Source: Sphingomonas sp. UV9
Lineage (GTDB): Bacteria > Pseudomonadota > Alphaproteobacteria > Sphingomonadales > Sphingomonadaceae
Assembly: GCF_004101245.1 (NCBI RefSeq)
Contig: NZ_SCIN01000003.1
Location: 558,001 to 622,000 of the forward strand
Reading direction: 5' to 3'
DNA length: 64,000 nt
Each line of letters starts with the position of its first letter. Position 1 is the first letter of the stretch. The notes below the pieces were generated by a model that saw only the letters and a program-made list of their open reading frames with translations, was not told the origin of the DNA and ran no database searches. Position numbers and translations under genes: made by a program. Positions 52,210-60,858 of the stretch are shown in pieces.

Positions 52210-53763
52210 ATGACCCGACTTTTCGTGGGTGGTAGCGTTTGCGCGCTCGCCGTCGTGATCGCATGCCCCGCCTTCGCCCAGACCGGCAGCCCGTCGCAGG
52301 CCGGTTCGGCGCAGACCGACCCGACCGGGGCGAACGTACCCGTCAATGCCGACAAGGGCGGAAAGCCTGCAGGCACGCCGGCGTCCGCCAAGGATGCGAC
52401 CTATCCGGCCGAGGCCGAGGGCTATGGCGCGACGACGGGGGGCTACAACATCTCGCGCTGGGCGGAGGATTGGAGCAAGTACAAGGATCCCGCCAAGCGC
52501 GACGATCCGCTCGATGCGCTCAAGTACATTTCGATCGACAGTGCCTCGAACAGCTATCTGACGTTGAGCGGCGAAATCCGTGCGCGCGTGAATTCCACCA
52601 GCAACCAGGGGCTGGTCGAGACGGATGCGCAGCGGCTCGACATCCTCCGCGTCGTCGGCGGCGCGGACTTGCATCTCGGCGATCATTTCCGCGTGTTCGG
52701 CGAGCTGGCCAACGGGACGGTCGGCGGCGTCAACACCGGCGCGGTCGCGGGCACGCAGCGCAACGACCTGTTCCTGCAACAGGCGTTTGCCGACGTGTAC
52801 GGCAAGGTCGGCAATGTCGAGGTCGGGGTGCGCGGCGGTCGCCAGGAGTTCACCGACGGCATCAGCCTGCTGGTCTCCGCGCGCGACAATAATGCGCTGA
52901 TGTTCGTGCTCGACGGCGTTCGCGGTTGGGTGAAGGGTTCGAAGCTGCGCGCCGACGTGTTCGATTTCAACTTCGTCAACTACGGGACCGAAGGGCTGTC
53001 GGACGACAAGACCGACAAGGATACCCGGTTCAGCGGCATCAGCGTTGGCGTCGTCCTGCCCAAGACCCTGTTCGGCGGATCGAAGCTGTTTTTCGACCCG
53101 TTGTTGTGGCGGTTGCGAAGCCGCGACCAGATCTGGGGGCAGGTGCGCGGCGTCGAGGAGCGGATCTATTATGGCGGGCGCCTGTGGGGCACCGCGGGAC
53201 CGCTGACGGTCGATTACACCGTCACGCGCGAGGAGGGGAATTTCAACGGTCGCCCGATCAAGGCGTGGCAGGTGTTCGCCGCGCAGACCTATCGCCTGGG
53301 CAAGGACGCGGCCGCGCCGCGGGTCGGGCTGCGTGGCGATTACGGCAGCGGCGGCGACGCGTTCGACCAGACCAAGCCGCTGCGGACGTCGTTCTCGCCG
53401 TTCGGCAACAACATCTATTACACCTACGGCGTGTTCGTCGGGCCGATCAACTTCCTCGCGGCGGCGCCGAACGTGTCGTTCCAGCCGATCAAGAAGGTGC
53501 GGTTGACCGCCGAATACGAGTTCATGTGGCGGTCGACGTTGCGCGATGCGGTCTATCGCTCGAACGGGACGCCGTATGTCGGCACGCAGAATGTAGGCGG
53601 GCGCGAGATCGGCCAGGCGGCGCGGTTGCAGGCGGTGTGGTCGATTTCGCCACGGCTGTCGTTCACCGGGCGGCTCGAGCATTTCAAGGCGGGCGATGCG
53701 CTGACCAACGCCGGGTATAAGAGCTCGAACTTCGGCGCGGGGTGGTTAAGCTTCCGGTTCTGA
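52210..53763 (+). CDS. alginate-export-family outer-membrane porin (PF13372 type)
   Basis: A 517-residue protein: signal peptide MTRLFVGGSVCALAVVIACP followed by AFAQ, a disordered linker (residues about 25-80), then a large beta-barrel with a GXRGGRQEF word (VGVRGGRQEFTDGISLLVS), YGGRLWGTAGPLTVDY, and a C-terminal Phe (GWLSFRF). It belongs to the alginate_exp superfamily of outer-membrane channels. Being downstream of dctA, it could admit dicarboxylates or other organic acids; this is inference. The ATG at 52210 follows a weak AAGG. A perfect 18-bp hairpin closes the unit. Confidence 0.83.
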   Translation: MTRLFVGGSVCALAVVIACPAFAQTGSPSQAGSAQTDPTGANVPVNADKGGKPAGTPASAKDATYPAEAEGYGATTGGYNISRWAEDWSKYKDPAKRDDPLDALKYISIDSASNSYLTLSGEIRARVNSTSNQGLVETDAQRLDILRVVGGADLHLGDHFRVFGELANGTVGGVNTGAVAGTQRNDLFLQQAFADVYGKVGNVEVGVRGGRQEFTDGISLLVSARDNNALMFVLDGVRGWVKGSKLRADVFDFNFVNYGTEGLSDDKTDKDTRFSGISVGVVLPKTLFGGSKLFFDPLLWRLRSRDQIWGQVRGVEERIYYGGRLWGTAGPLTVDYTVTREEGNFNGRPIKAWQVFAAQTYRLGKDAAAPRVGLRGDYGSGGDAFDQTKPLRTSFSPFGNNIYYTYGVFVGPINFLAAAPNVSFQPIKKVRLTAEYEFMWRSTLRDAVYRSNGTPYVGTQNVGGREIGQAARLQAVWSISPRLSFTGRLEHFKAGDALTNAGYKSSNFGAGWLSFRF

Positions 53764-53780
53764 TCAAGTCGAACTGCCTG

Positions 53781-53822
53781 CCCCTCCCGTCATCCTGACT
53801 TTCGTCAGGATGACGGGAGGGG
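53781..53822 (+). terminator. 18-bp perfect inverted repeat after the porin gene (also a dispersed repeat)
   Basis: CCCCTCCCGTCATCCTGA (53781-53798) pairs exactly with TCAGGATGACGGGAGGGG (53805-53822) across a 6-base loop. It has no T-tract and belongs to the GTCATCCTGACTTTCGTCAG family (other copies at about 32757, 40320 and 62785). It likely ends the dct transcription unit or stabilises its 3' end. Confidence 0.7.
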
Positions 53823-53942
53823 CCGCGATACCGTTCGGATTAACTTGCGTCGCATCACAGAACAAATTCCATCGCATCGACCATACCGGTCCTTCAATTT
53901 CGTCCTCGGCTGTGGCACAGAGGCTCCATCATCAGGAGTCAC

Positions 53943-55145
53943 ATGGTCATGGATCTCAGCTTCACGCCCGAGGAAGAATCATTCCGCGACGAGGTTCGCG
54001 CGTTCTTCCGCGACAAACTGCCCGCACGGCTTTCCACGCTGGTCCGTGAGGGCAAGCGGCTGCGCAAGTCGGACATGGAGGAATGGCACGGCATTCTGAA
54101 CGATCGTGGCTGGCTGGCGAACCATTGGCCCGAGGAATGGGGCGGTCCGGGCTGGAGCGTGATCCAGCGCTTCATTTTCGATAATGAATCCGCACTCGCG
54201 CACGCGCCGCGCGTCGTGCCGTTCGGGGTCAACATGCTCGGGGCGGTGCTGATCAAATACGGCTCCGAGGAGCAGAAGAAGCAGTGGCTGCCGCGGATCC
54301 TCGATGGCTCCGACTGGTGGTGCCAGGGATATTCCGAGCCGGGTGCGGGGTCCGATCTCGCCGGGCTCAAGACGACCGCGGTGCGGAAGGGCGACGTCTA
54401 TGTCGTCAACGGCCAGAAGACCTGGACGACGCTCGGCCAGCATGCCGACATGATCTTCTGCCTCGTCCGCACCGATGCGACGGCGAAGAAGCAGGAGGGC
54501 ATCTCGTTCCTCCTGATCGACATGAAGTCGCCCGGCATCGAAGTGCGGCCGATCACGCTGATCGACGGCGAGCAGGAAGTGAACGAGGTGTTCTTCACCG
54601 ATGTCGAGGTGCCGGTCGCCAACCTCGTCGGGGAGGAAAATCTTGGCTGGACCTATGCCAAGTATCTGCTGACCTATGAGCGCACCAACATCGCCGGGGT
54701 CGGCTTCTCGATCGCGTCGTTCGAGCGACTGAAGGAGGTCGCGCAGACGCAGAAGAAGGGCGGGCGTGCGCTGGCCGACGACCCGTTGTTCGCGGCACGG
54801 ATGGCGCGGGTCGAGATCGATCTCGCCAACATGCAGACGACCAATTTGCGTGTGCTGGCGGCGGTCGCGGGCGGCGGTGCGCCGGGGGCGGAAAGCTCGA
54901 TGCTCAAGATCAAGGGGACCGAGATCCGCCAGGAGATCACCTCGCTGACTCGCCGCGCGTATGGCTCGTATGCGGCGCCGTATATTCCCGAGGCGCTGGA
55001 GGCCGGGTGGAACGGCGAGGATGTCGGGCCCGAGGATGCGGCGATGGCGGCGCCGAGCTATTTCAACAACCGGAAACTGTCGATCTTCGGCGGGTCGAAC
55101 GAGATCCAGAAGAACATCATCTCCAAAGCCATATTGGGTCTCTGA
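53943..55145 (+). CDS. acyl-CoA dehydrogenase (probable half of a paired enzyme)
   Basis: A 400-residue FAD enzyme of the FadE type that introduces the alpha-beta double bond in acyl-CoA esters. Visible: SEPGAGSDLAGLKTTAVRKG (flavin region), the late SIFGGSNEIQKNIISKAILG, and VPFGVNMLG near the middle. The Glu often found as EGTNE is replaced by GGSNE; in relatives with this motif the catalytic base lies elsewhere. It ends just before another acyl-CoA dehydrogenase gene. ATG 53943 is only 4 bases from an AGGAG; the ATG two codons later has a better spacing. Confidence 0.85.
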   Translation: MVMDLSFTPEEESFRDEVRAFFRDKLPARLSTLVREGKRLRKSDMEEWHGILNDRGWLANHWPEEWGGPGWSVIQRFIFDNESALAHAPRVVPFGVNMLGAVLIKYGSEEQKKQWLPRILDGSDWWCQGYSEPGAGSDLAGLKTTAVRKGDVYVVNGQKTWTTLGQHADMIFCLVRTDATAKKQEGISFLLIDMKSPGIEVRPITLIDGEQEVNEVFFTDVEVPVANLVGEENLGWTYAKYLLTYERTNIAGVGFSIASFERLKEVAQTQKKGGRALADDPLFAARMARVEIDLANMQTTNLRVLAAVAGGGAPGAESSMLKIKGTEIRQEITSLTRRAYGSYAAPYIPEALEAGWNGEDVGPEDAAMAAPSYFNNRKLSIFGGSNEIQKNIISKAILGL

Positions 55146-55149
55146 GCAC

Positions 55150-56232
55150 ATGAATTTCGAGCACAGCGACGACCGGCGCATGCTGGCCGACACGCTCGTC
55201 CGCGCGCTGCGCGACGGCTATCCGATCGATACGCGCAACGCCGGGGCGTATAGCGAGGCGGGGTATGATCCGGCGGTGTGGACGCAGTTGAACGAGCTCG
55301 GGATCGTCTCGGCACTGTTCGACGAGGCGGCGGGCGGCTTTGGCGGCAGCGGGTTCGACATCATGGTGGTGTTCGAGGCGCTCGGCCGCGCGCTGGTGGT
55401 CGAGCCGTTCCTTGGCGCGCTGATGGCTGGGCGCGCACTGGCGGCTGCTGGCGGGCAGGACGAGATGCTGGCCGGGATCGTGTCCGGCGAGACGATTGCG
55501 GCGTTCGCGATGGACGACGGCGCGACGCCGGTGACCGCGACGAAGAGCGGCGACGGCTGGACGCTGAGCGGCACCAAGGCTGTCGTGCAGCAGGCAGGCG
55601 CCGCGTCGGTGTTCGTCGTGGTGGTCGAGCAGGACGGCGATCCGCTTGTGCTGCTGGTGCCCGCGGACACGGCCGGCGTGTCGGTGCGCAGCTACAACAT
55701 CGTCGAGGGCGGTGCGGCGGGCGACGTGACGTTCGACGGCGTGACGCTGGGCGCCAGCGCGCGGCTTGGTGGCGATGGGCAGGGGCAGGCGATCGTCGAT
55801 GCAGCCGTCGGTGCTGGGTTGCTCGCGCTGTCGGCGGAGGCGCTCGGAGCAATGGAGTTCGTGAAGGAAGCTACGCTCGGCTATCTGCGCGACCGGAAGC
55901 AGTTTGGCGTGCCGATCGGCAAGTTCCAAGCGCTCCAGCACCGGATGGCAACGGTGCTGCTCGAGATCGAGCAGGCGCAGTCGGCGGTGATCAACGCGGC
56001 GTCGGCGTTCGACGGCGACGACGCGAAGGCGCGCGACCGGGCGCTGGCGGCGGCGAAATACACGATCGGGCGGACCGGCGCGCTGGTGGCCGAGGAGGCG
56101 ATCCAGCTGCACGGCGGGATCGGCATGACGTGGGAATATGCGGTGTCGCATTATGCCAAGCGGCTGGTGATGATCGACCACCAGCTGGGCGACGAGGATT
56201 ATCACCTGCAACGGTATATCGCGCTGGGGTGA
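55150..56232 (+). CDS. acyl-CoA dehydrogenase-like protein, partner of the upstream one
   Basis: A 360-residue protein of the same superfamily but with an unusual N-terminus (MNFEHSDDRRMLADTLVRAL). Visible: FGVPIGKFQALQHRMATVLL, and IQLHGGIGMTWEYAVSHYAK with the catalytic-type loop. Parts of the FAD-contact region are weak. Adjacent, unequal dehydrogenases of this sort form alpha2-beta2 enzymes in actinobacterial steroid pathways (for example FadE26/27), where only one subunit is fully active. Here the two starts are 5 bases apart, consistent with such a complex; no steroid genes lie in the window. Confidence 0.82.
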   Translation: MNFEHSDDRRMLADTLVRALRDGYPIDTRNAGAYSEAGYDPAVWTQLNELGIVSALFDEAAGGFGGSGFDIMVVFEALGRALVVEPFLGALMAGRALAAAGGQDEMLAGIVSGETIAAFAMDDGATPVTATKSGDGWTLSGTKAVVQQAGAASVFVVVVEQDGDPLVLLVPADTAGVSVRSYNIVEGGAAGDVTFDGVTLGASARLGGDGQGQAIVDAAVGAGLLALSAEALGAMEFVKEATLGYLRDRKQFGVPIGKFQALQHRMATVLLEIEQAQSAVINAASAFDGDDAKARDRALAAAKYTIGRTGALVAEEAIQLHGGIGMTWEYAVSHYAKRLVMIDHQLGDEDYHLQRYIALG

Positions 56233-56316
56233 GCGCCCGTCATCTGCGTTCCGTTATCGCCGCTCCGTCACCCTCGCCCGCTCCGTCAGGATAACGGTGG
56301 GGGATGGGCGCGCGAC

Positions 56317-56634
56317 CTACCGCGCGCGCTTGCCGATCATTGGGCGCAGGCGGACGCCGAGACAGATCACGGTCGGCCACAAAAGCGTGTTGAGAATATC
56401 GAGCAGGGTATCTTCGACACGCCACGACCCGAAACTTAGTCGATCCATGATCTCGTTGAACGCCTCGCCGGCGACGACGACCCACCATGGAATGAACGTA
56501 CCGAACGATCGACGCGTCACCAGTCTCGCGATCATCAACAATGCCATGCCCGCGTGGATATGCAGGATGGCGTCGGGCAATCCCGTGCCGTCACCGATCC
56601 AGATAATCGCATCATGGTATAATTGGGGGATCAC
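56317..56634 (-). CDS. small membrane protein, hypothetical
   Basis: A 105-residue protein with about three hydrophobic segments (ILHIHAGMALLMIARLVT, FGTFIPWWVVVAGEAFNEIM, TLLDILNTLLWPTVICLGV). It starts at a GTG (56632-56634) preceded by GGAG at 6 bases. It is convergent with the acyl-CoA dehydrogenase gene and lies downstream of the LysR gene in the same direction. Function unknown. Confidence 0.65.
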   Translation of the reverse strand: MIPQLYHDAIIWIGDGTGLPDAILHIHAGMALLMIARLVTRRSFGTFIPWWVVVAGEAFNEIMDRLSFGSWRVEDTLLDILNTLLWPTVICLGVRLRPMIGKRAR

Positions 56635-56688
56635 GCTTCACTCCGAGCGAAAACGGCAGTGCCGCGGCAGTGCGAGCCTATACGAGCC

Positions 56689-57594
56689 TCAGCCGGATGC
56701 GACAATCGTGCCCAGCATCAGCGGCTTCAGGGCGCCGATCGTCGCATCGAGCCAGGCGATGAACCGGTCGATCCGCGCGATCCGGCGGACGTCGCGGTGG
56801 ACGACGAGCCAGAAGGAGCGCTGGATGTCGACCGATCCGGGCAGCACGCGGACCAGCCCCGGCATCTGGTCGCCGATGAAGCAGGGCAGGATCCCGCACC
56901 CGGCACCTGCGGCGATCAATTCGGCCTGCGCGACGATGCTCGAGCTGCGGATCGAGGCGTCGAGCCGGGCGTCGATCTCCGCCAGATAGCGCAGTTCGGG
57001 CGCGTAGATCATGTCGGGGACATAGCCGATCAGCCGGTGGCGCGTGAGGTCCGCGGTGGTAGCGATCGGCGGCGTCCGCGCGAGGTGATCGGCGTGCGCG
57101 TAGAGGCCGAGGTGATAGTCGGTGAGCTTGCGCGCGACGAGCGGGCCGCTCTTTGGGCGGGCGAGCATCACCGCGATATCCGCCTCGCGTCGCGACGGGT
57201 TGAGGAAGCCGGTCGACGCGATCAGGTCGATCGCGATCCGCGGGTGCTGGTTGGTAAACGATGCGAGCCGCGGCGCGAGGATGCGGCTGCCGAAGCCTTC
57301 GGAGACGCTCAACCGGATCGGGCCGGCGAGCACGCCCGCATCGGTGCCGACGACTTCCTGGATGCCGAGCGCGGCGGCCTCCATCTTTTCGGCATGATCG
57401 AGCAATGCGGTGCCGCGTTCGGTCAGCGCGTAGCCGGCGACGGTCTGTTCGAAGAGCGTCGTCTGGAGTCGGCTTTCCAAGCGTTGCAGGCGCCGCGAGA
57501 CCGTCGTTGCGTCCTGTCCGAGCAGTTTTGCGGCAGGTCCCAGCCGATGCGTGCGCGCCAAAGCGAGGAAATACCGGACGTCGTCCCAATCCAT
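56689..57594 (-). CDS. LysR-family transcriptional regulator
   Basis: A 301-residue regulator. The winged HTH spans residues about 1-60 (DWDDVRYFLALARTHRLGPA and LLGQDATTVSRRLQRLE); the periplasmic-binding-like effector domain follows (GPIRLSVSEGFGSRILAPRL, VARKLTDYHLGLYAHADHLA). It is divergent from mmsA, 106 bases away, and is the natural candidate to control the valine-catabolic genes. The start is ATG 57592-57594; an in-frame ATG 18 codons earlier lies in the intergenic control region and would cross the operator. Confidence 0.88.
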   Translation of the reverse strand: MDWDDVRYFLALARTHRLGPAAKLLGQDATTVSRRLQRLESRLQTTLFEQTVAGYALTERGTALLDHAEKMEAAALGIQEVVGTDAGVLAGPIRLSVSEGFGSRILAPRLASFTNQHPRIAIDLIASTGFLNPSRREADIAVMLARPKSGPLVARKLTDYHLGLYAHADHLARTPPIATTADLTRHRLIGYVPDMIYAPELRYLAEIDARLDASIRSSSIVAQAELIAAGAGCGILPCFIGDQMPGLVRVLPGSVDIQRSFWLVVHRDVRRIARIDRFIAWLDATIGALKPLMLGTIVASG

Positions 57595-57618
57595 GAACGC
57601 CTCACCTTGTGCTGCATA

Positions 57619-57639
57619 TTTGCAGAGCGAATCTGCAAA
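57619..57639. promoter_or_regulatory. probable LysR operator between regulator and mmsA
   Basis: TTTGCAG (57619-57625) and CTGCAAA (57633-57639) are a perfect inverted repeat with a 7-base centre (AGCGAAT). It lies about 25 bases upstream of the regulator's ATG and 62 bases upstream of mmsA. The dyad and its place fit the activator/repressor site of a LysR regulator. Confidence 0.65.
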
Positions 57640-57700
57640 CAGCCCCACTTGGCTGCGAAACGCTTATGGCCGACGATGCCGGTAACTAGAAGAGGATGCC

Positions 57701-59197
57701 ATGCGGACCATCGAGAATTTCGTGAGCGGTGCAGCGAGCACCGCCGAGCGCTTCGGCGACGTGTTCGACCCGAATTCGGGCGAAGTGCAGGCGCGGGTGC
57801 GGCTGTCGGGCGCCGTCGATCTGGACCGTGCGGTCGCAGCCGCGCAAAAGGCGCAGCCGGCCTGGGCCGCGACCAACCCGCAGCGCCGCGCCCGCGTGAT
57901 GTTCGAGTTCAAGCGTCTCGTCGAGGCGAACATGGACGAGCTGGCGCGGATGCTCTCGTCCGAGCACGGCAAGGTGATCGCGGATTCGAAGGGCGATATC
58001 CAGCGCGGGCTCGAGGTGATCGAGTTCTGTTGCGGCATCCCGCACATCCTCAAGGGTGAATACACGCAGGGCGCGGGGCCGGGGATCGACGTCTATTCGA
58101 TGCGCCAGCCGCTCGGCATCGGCGCGGGCATCACGCCGTTCAACTTCCCGGCGATGATTCCGCTGTGGATGAGCGGCGTCGCGATCGCGACGGGCAACGC
58201 GTTCATCCTGAAGCCGAGCGAGCGCGATCCGTCGGTGCCGGTGCGGCTGGGCGAGCTGTTCGTCGAGGCAGGGCTGCCCGAGGGGATCTTCCAGGTCGTG
58301 CACGGCGACAAGGAGATGGTCGACGCGATCCTCGATCATCCGGCGATCTCGGCGGTCAGCTTCGTCGGGTCGTCCGACATCGCGCATTACGTGTACCGTC
58401 GCGGCGTCGAGGCGGGCAAGCGCGTCCAGGCGATGGGTGGGGCCAAGAACCACGGTATCGTCATGCCCGACGCGGACCTCGATCAGGTCGTCGCCGATCT
58501 GTCGGGCGCGGCATTCGGATCGGCGGGCGAGCGGTGCATGGCGTTGCCGGTGGTGGTGCCGGTCGGTGAGAAGACGGCGATTGCACTGCGCGAGAAGCTC
58601 ATTCCGGCGATCGCGGCTCTGCGCGTGGGTGTGTCTACCGACAATGACGCGCATTATGGCCCGGTCGTGAATGCGGCGCACCGCAGCCGAATTGAAAACT
58701 GGATCCAGACCGGGGTGGACGAGGGCGCGGAGCTGGTCGTCGATGGGCGCGGGTTTGCGCTTCAGGGGCATGAGAAGGGGTTCTTCATCGGGCCGTCGCT
58801 GTTCGATCACGTCACGACCGACATGTCGGCGTACAAGGAGGAGATCTTCGGGCCAGTGCTCCAGATCGTCCGCGCTGCGGATTTCGAGGAGGCGGTGCGG
58901 CTGCCGAGCGAGCATCAATACGGCAACGGCGTCGCGATCTTCACGCGCAACGGCCACGCGGCGCGCGAGTTCGCGGCGCGGGTGAATGTCGGGATGGTCG
59001 GCATCAACGTGCCGATCCCGGTGCCGGTGGCGTATCACACGTTCGGTGGCTGGAAGCGCTCGGCGTTCGGCGACACCAACCAGCACGGCATGGAAGGCGT
59101 GAAGTTCTGGACCAAGGTCAAGACGATCACGCAGCGCTGGCCAGATGGCGGGGTGGGTGATGCGGCGAATGCCTTCGTCATTCCGACGATGGGGTGA
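57701..59197 (+). CDS. mmsA: CoA-acylating methylmalonate-semialdehyde dehydrogenase
   Basis: A 498-residue aldehyde dehydrogenase that turns methylmalonate semialdehyde, from valine, into propionyl-CoA and CO2. The catalytic Cys is in GSAGERCMALPVVVPVG, and the NAD region reads GITPFNFPAMIPLWMSGVAI. The MmsA-specific end KFWTKVKTITQRWPDG is present. The ATG at 57701 follows AGAAGAGGATG. It overlaps the VOC gene by TGATG and is divergent from the LysR gene. Confidence 0.96.
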   Translation: MRTIENFVSGAASTAERFGDVFDPNSGEVQARVRLSGAVDLDRAVAAAQKAQPAWAATNPQRRARVMFEFKRLVEANMDELARMLSSEHGKVIADSKGDIQRGLEVIEFCCGIPHILKGEYTQGAGPGIDVYSMRQPLGIGAGITPFNFPAMIPLWMSGVAIATGNAFILKPSERDPSVPVRLGELFVEAGLPEGIFQVVHGDKEMVDAILDHPAISAVSFVGSSDIAHYVYRRGVEAGKRVQAMGGAKNHGIVMPDADLDQVVADLSGAAFGSAGERCMALPVVVPVGEKTAIALREKLIPAIAALRVGVSTDNDAHYGPVVNAAHRSRIENWIQTGVDEGAELVVDGRGFALQGHEKGFFIGPSLFDHVTTDMSAYKEEIFGPVLQIVRAADFEEAVRLPSEHQYGNGVAIFTRNGHAAREFAARVNVGMVGINVPIPVPVAYHTFGGWKRSAFGDTNQHGMEGVKFWTKVKTITQRWPDGGVGDAANAFVIPTMG

Positions 59198-59607
59198 TGC
59201 GGCTCGCATCGGTCGCCTTGGTCGTTCGCGAGTATGATGAGGCCATCGCGTATTTTGTCGATGTGCTCGGCTTCTCGCTGGTTGAGGATACCGATCTCGG
59301 CTGCGGCAAGCGGTGGGTGCGTGTCGCTGCCCCCGGCGGCGGTTCCGCCATGCTGCTGGCCAAAGCGATCGGCGACGAACAGTCGTCCGCGATCGGCCGG
59401 GCGGGCGGCGGACGGGTATGCTATTTTTTGCATACCGACGATTTCAGAGCCACTTACGCGACGCTCAACGACCGCGGCGTGGACTTTCTCGAAGAACCGC
59501 GCGACGAGCCTTATGGATGGGTCGTCGTATTCGCCGACCTGTACGGCAACAGATGGGATCTGGTCGGATCGACGCCAGACGCCGGTATTGATGGAGTTTC
59601 CTCGTGA
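59197..59607 (+). CDS. VOC-fold (glyoxalase/dioxygenase-like) protein
   Basis: A 136-residue protein with the VOC pattern MRLASVALVVREYDEAIAYF, VDVLGFSLVED, and DLYGNRWDLVG at the end. The typical metal-binding His near the first strand is a Ser here (ASVALVV), so the usual metal triad is incomplete. Start at ATG 59197 in the TGATG with mmsA, and overlapped by the next gene in GTGA. It may accompany the pathway as a thiol or aldehyde-detoxifying enzyme, but no function is certain. Confidence 0.78.
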   Translation: MRLASVALVVREYDEAIAYFVDVLGFSLVEDTDLGCGKRWVRVAAPGGGSAMLLAKAIGDEQSSAIGRAGGGRVCYFLHTDDFRATYATLNDRGVDFLEEPRDEPYGWVVVFADLYGNRWDLVGSTPDAGIDGVSS

Positions 59608-60749
59608 CCAACCAGTTCGACCTCACCGACGACCAGCGCGAGATCCAGGAGTTGGCGCGGCGGTTTACCGCCGATCGGATCACGCCGCACGCGGCCGAGT
59701 GGGATGAGAAACACATCTTCCCGCGCGATACGATCAAGGCGGCGGCGGAGGTCGGGTTCGCGGCGATCTATGTCAGCGAGGAAAGCGGCGGGATCGCGCT
59801 CGGGCGGTTGGAAGCCGCGCTGATCATGGAGGCGATGTCGTACGGATGCCCTTCGACGTCGGCGTTCATCAGCATCCATAACATGGCGGCGTGGATGATC
59901 GACCGGTTCGGGTCGGCCGCGGTGAAGGACAAGTATCTGCCCGATCTGGTGACGATGGACCGGCTGGCGAGCTATTGCCTGACCGAGCCGGGCTCCGGGT
60001 CCGACGCGGCGGCGCTGAAGACGCGCGCGGTGCGCGATGGCGACGACTGGATCGTGACGGGCTCGAAGCAGTTCATCTCGGGGGCGGGTGAGAACGAGGT
60101 GTACGTGACGATGGTCCGCACCGGTGAGGATGGGCCCAAGGGTATTTCCTGCCTCGTGATCGAGAAGGACATGGCGGGCGTGTCGTTCGGCGCAAACGAG
60201 AAGAAGCTCGGCTGGCATTCGCAACCGACGCGGCAGGTGATCTTCGACGGCGTTCGCGTGCCGGCGGCGAACATAGTCGGTGGCGAGGGCGAGGGCTTCC
60301 GGATCGCGATGATGGGGCTCGATGGTGGGCGGCTGAACATCGGTGCGTGCTCGCTCGGCGGTGCGCAGCGGTGTCTGGACGAGGCGATCGCCTACACCAA
60401 GGACCGGAAACAATTCGGGAAAGCGATCGCGGATTTCCAGAACACGCAGTTCATGCTGGCGGACATGGCGACCGAGTTGGAGGCGGCGCGCGCGCTGCTC
60501 TACATCGCGGCGGCCAAGGTGACGGCGAACGCGCCCGACAAGACCAAGTTCGCGGCGATGGCGAAGCGGTTGGCGACGGATACGGGATCGTCGGTGGTCG
60601 ACCGCGCGTTGCAGCTGCATGGCGGGTACGGGTATCTGCAGGATTACCCGATCGAGCGCTTCTGGCGCGATCTGCGCGTGCATTCGATCCTCGAGGGGAC
60701 GAACCAGGTGATGCGGATGATCGTCGGGCGCGAACTGACGAGGCAGTGA
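59604..60749 (+). CDS. isobutyryl-CoA dehydrogenase-type acyl-CoA dehydrogenase
   Basis: A 381-residue flavoenzyme resembling the human ACAD8/bacterial isobutyryl-CoA dehydrogenase, for the step isobutyryl-CoA to methacrylyl-CoA in valine breakdown. Visible: SYCLTEPGSGSDAAALKTRA, SKQFISGAGENEVY, KEDR-like FQNTQFMLADMATELEAAR, and the catalytic Glu in HSILEGTNQVMRMIVGREL. The start is GTG 59604, overlapping the VOC stop; GGAG lies 9 bases upstream. It is the second catalytic gene of the valine cluster. Confidence 0.9.
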   Translation: MTNQFDLTDDQREIQELARRFTADRITPHAAEWDEKHIFPRDTIKAAAEVGFAAIYVSEESGGIALGRLEAALIMEAMSYGCPSTSAFISIHNMAAWMIDRFGSAAVKDKYLPDLVTMDRLASYCLTEPGSGSDAAALKTRAVRDGDDWIVTGSKQFISGAGENEVYVTMVRTGEDGPKGISCLVIEKDMAGVSFGANEKKLGWHSQPTRQVIFDGVRVPAANIVGGEGEGFRIAMMGLDGGRLNIGACSLGGAQRCLDEAIAYTKDRKQFGKAIADFQNTQFMLADMATELEAARALLYIAAAKVTANAPDKTKFAAMAKRLATDTGSSVVDRALQLHGGYGYLQDYPIERFWRDLRVHSILEGTNQVMRMIVGRELTRQ

Positions 60750-60772
60750 GCCCGCGCAGCTATGTTTTTCTC

Positions 60773-60836
60773 CTCCGCGCCTCCGCGTCTGCGCGTGAAA
60801 AAGGTTTTGTTCACGCGGAGACGCGGAGGCGCGGAG
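60773..60836. repeat. 27-bp inverted repeat between isobutyryl-CoA dehydrogenase and hydrolase genes
   Basis: The arms 60773-60799 and 60810-60836 match at 26 of 27 positions (CTCCGCGCCTCCGCGTCT and its complement at the outer ends) with a 10-base loop. This is a widespread palindromic sequence in proteobacteria with high GC. Confidence 0.85.
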
Positions 60837-60858
60837 ATGTCGCTTTGGAGGCGAACGC

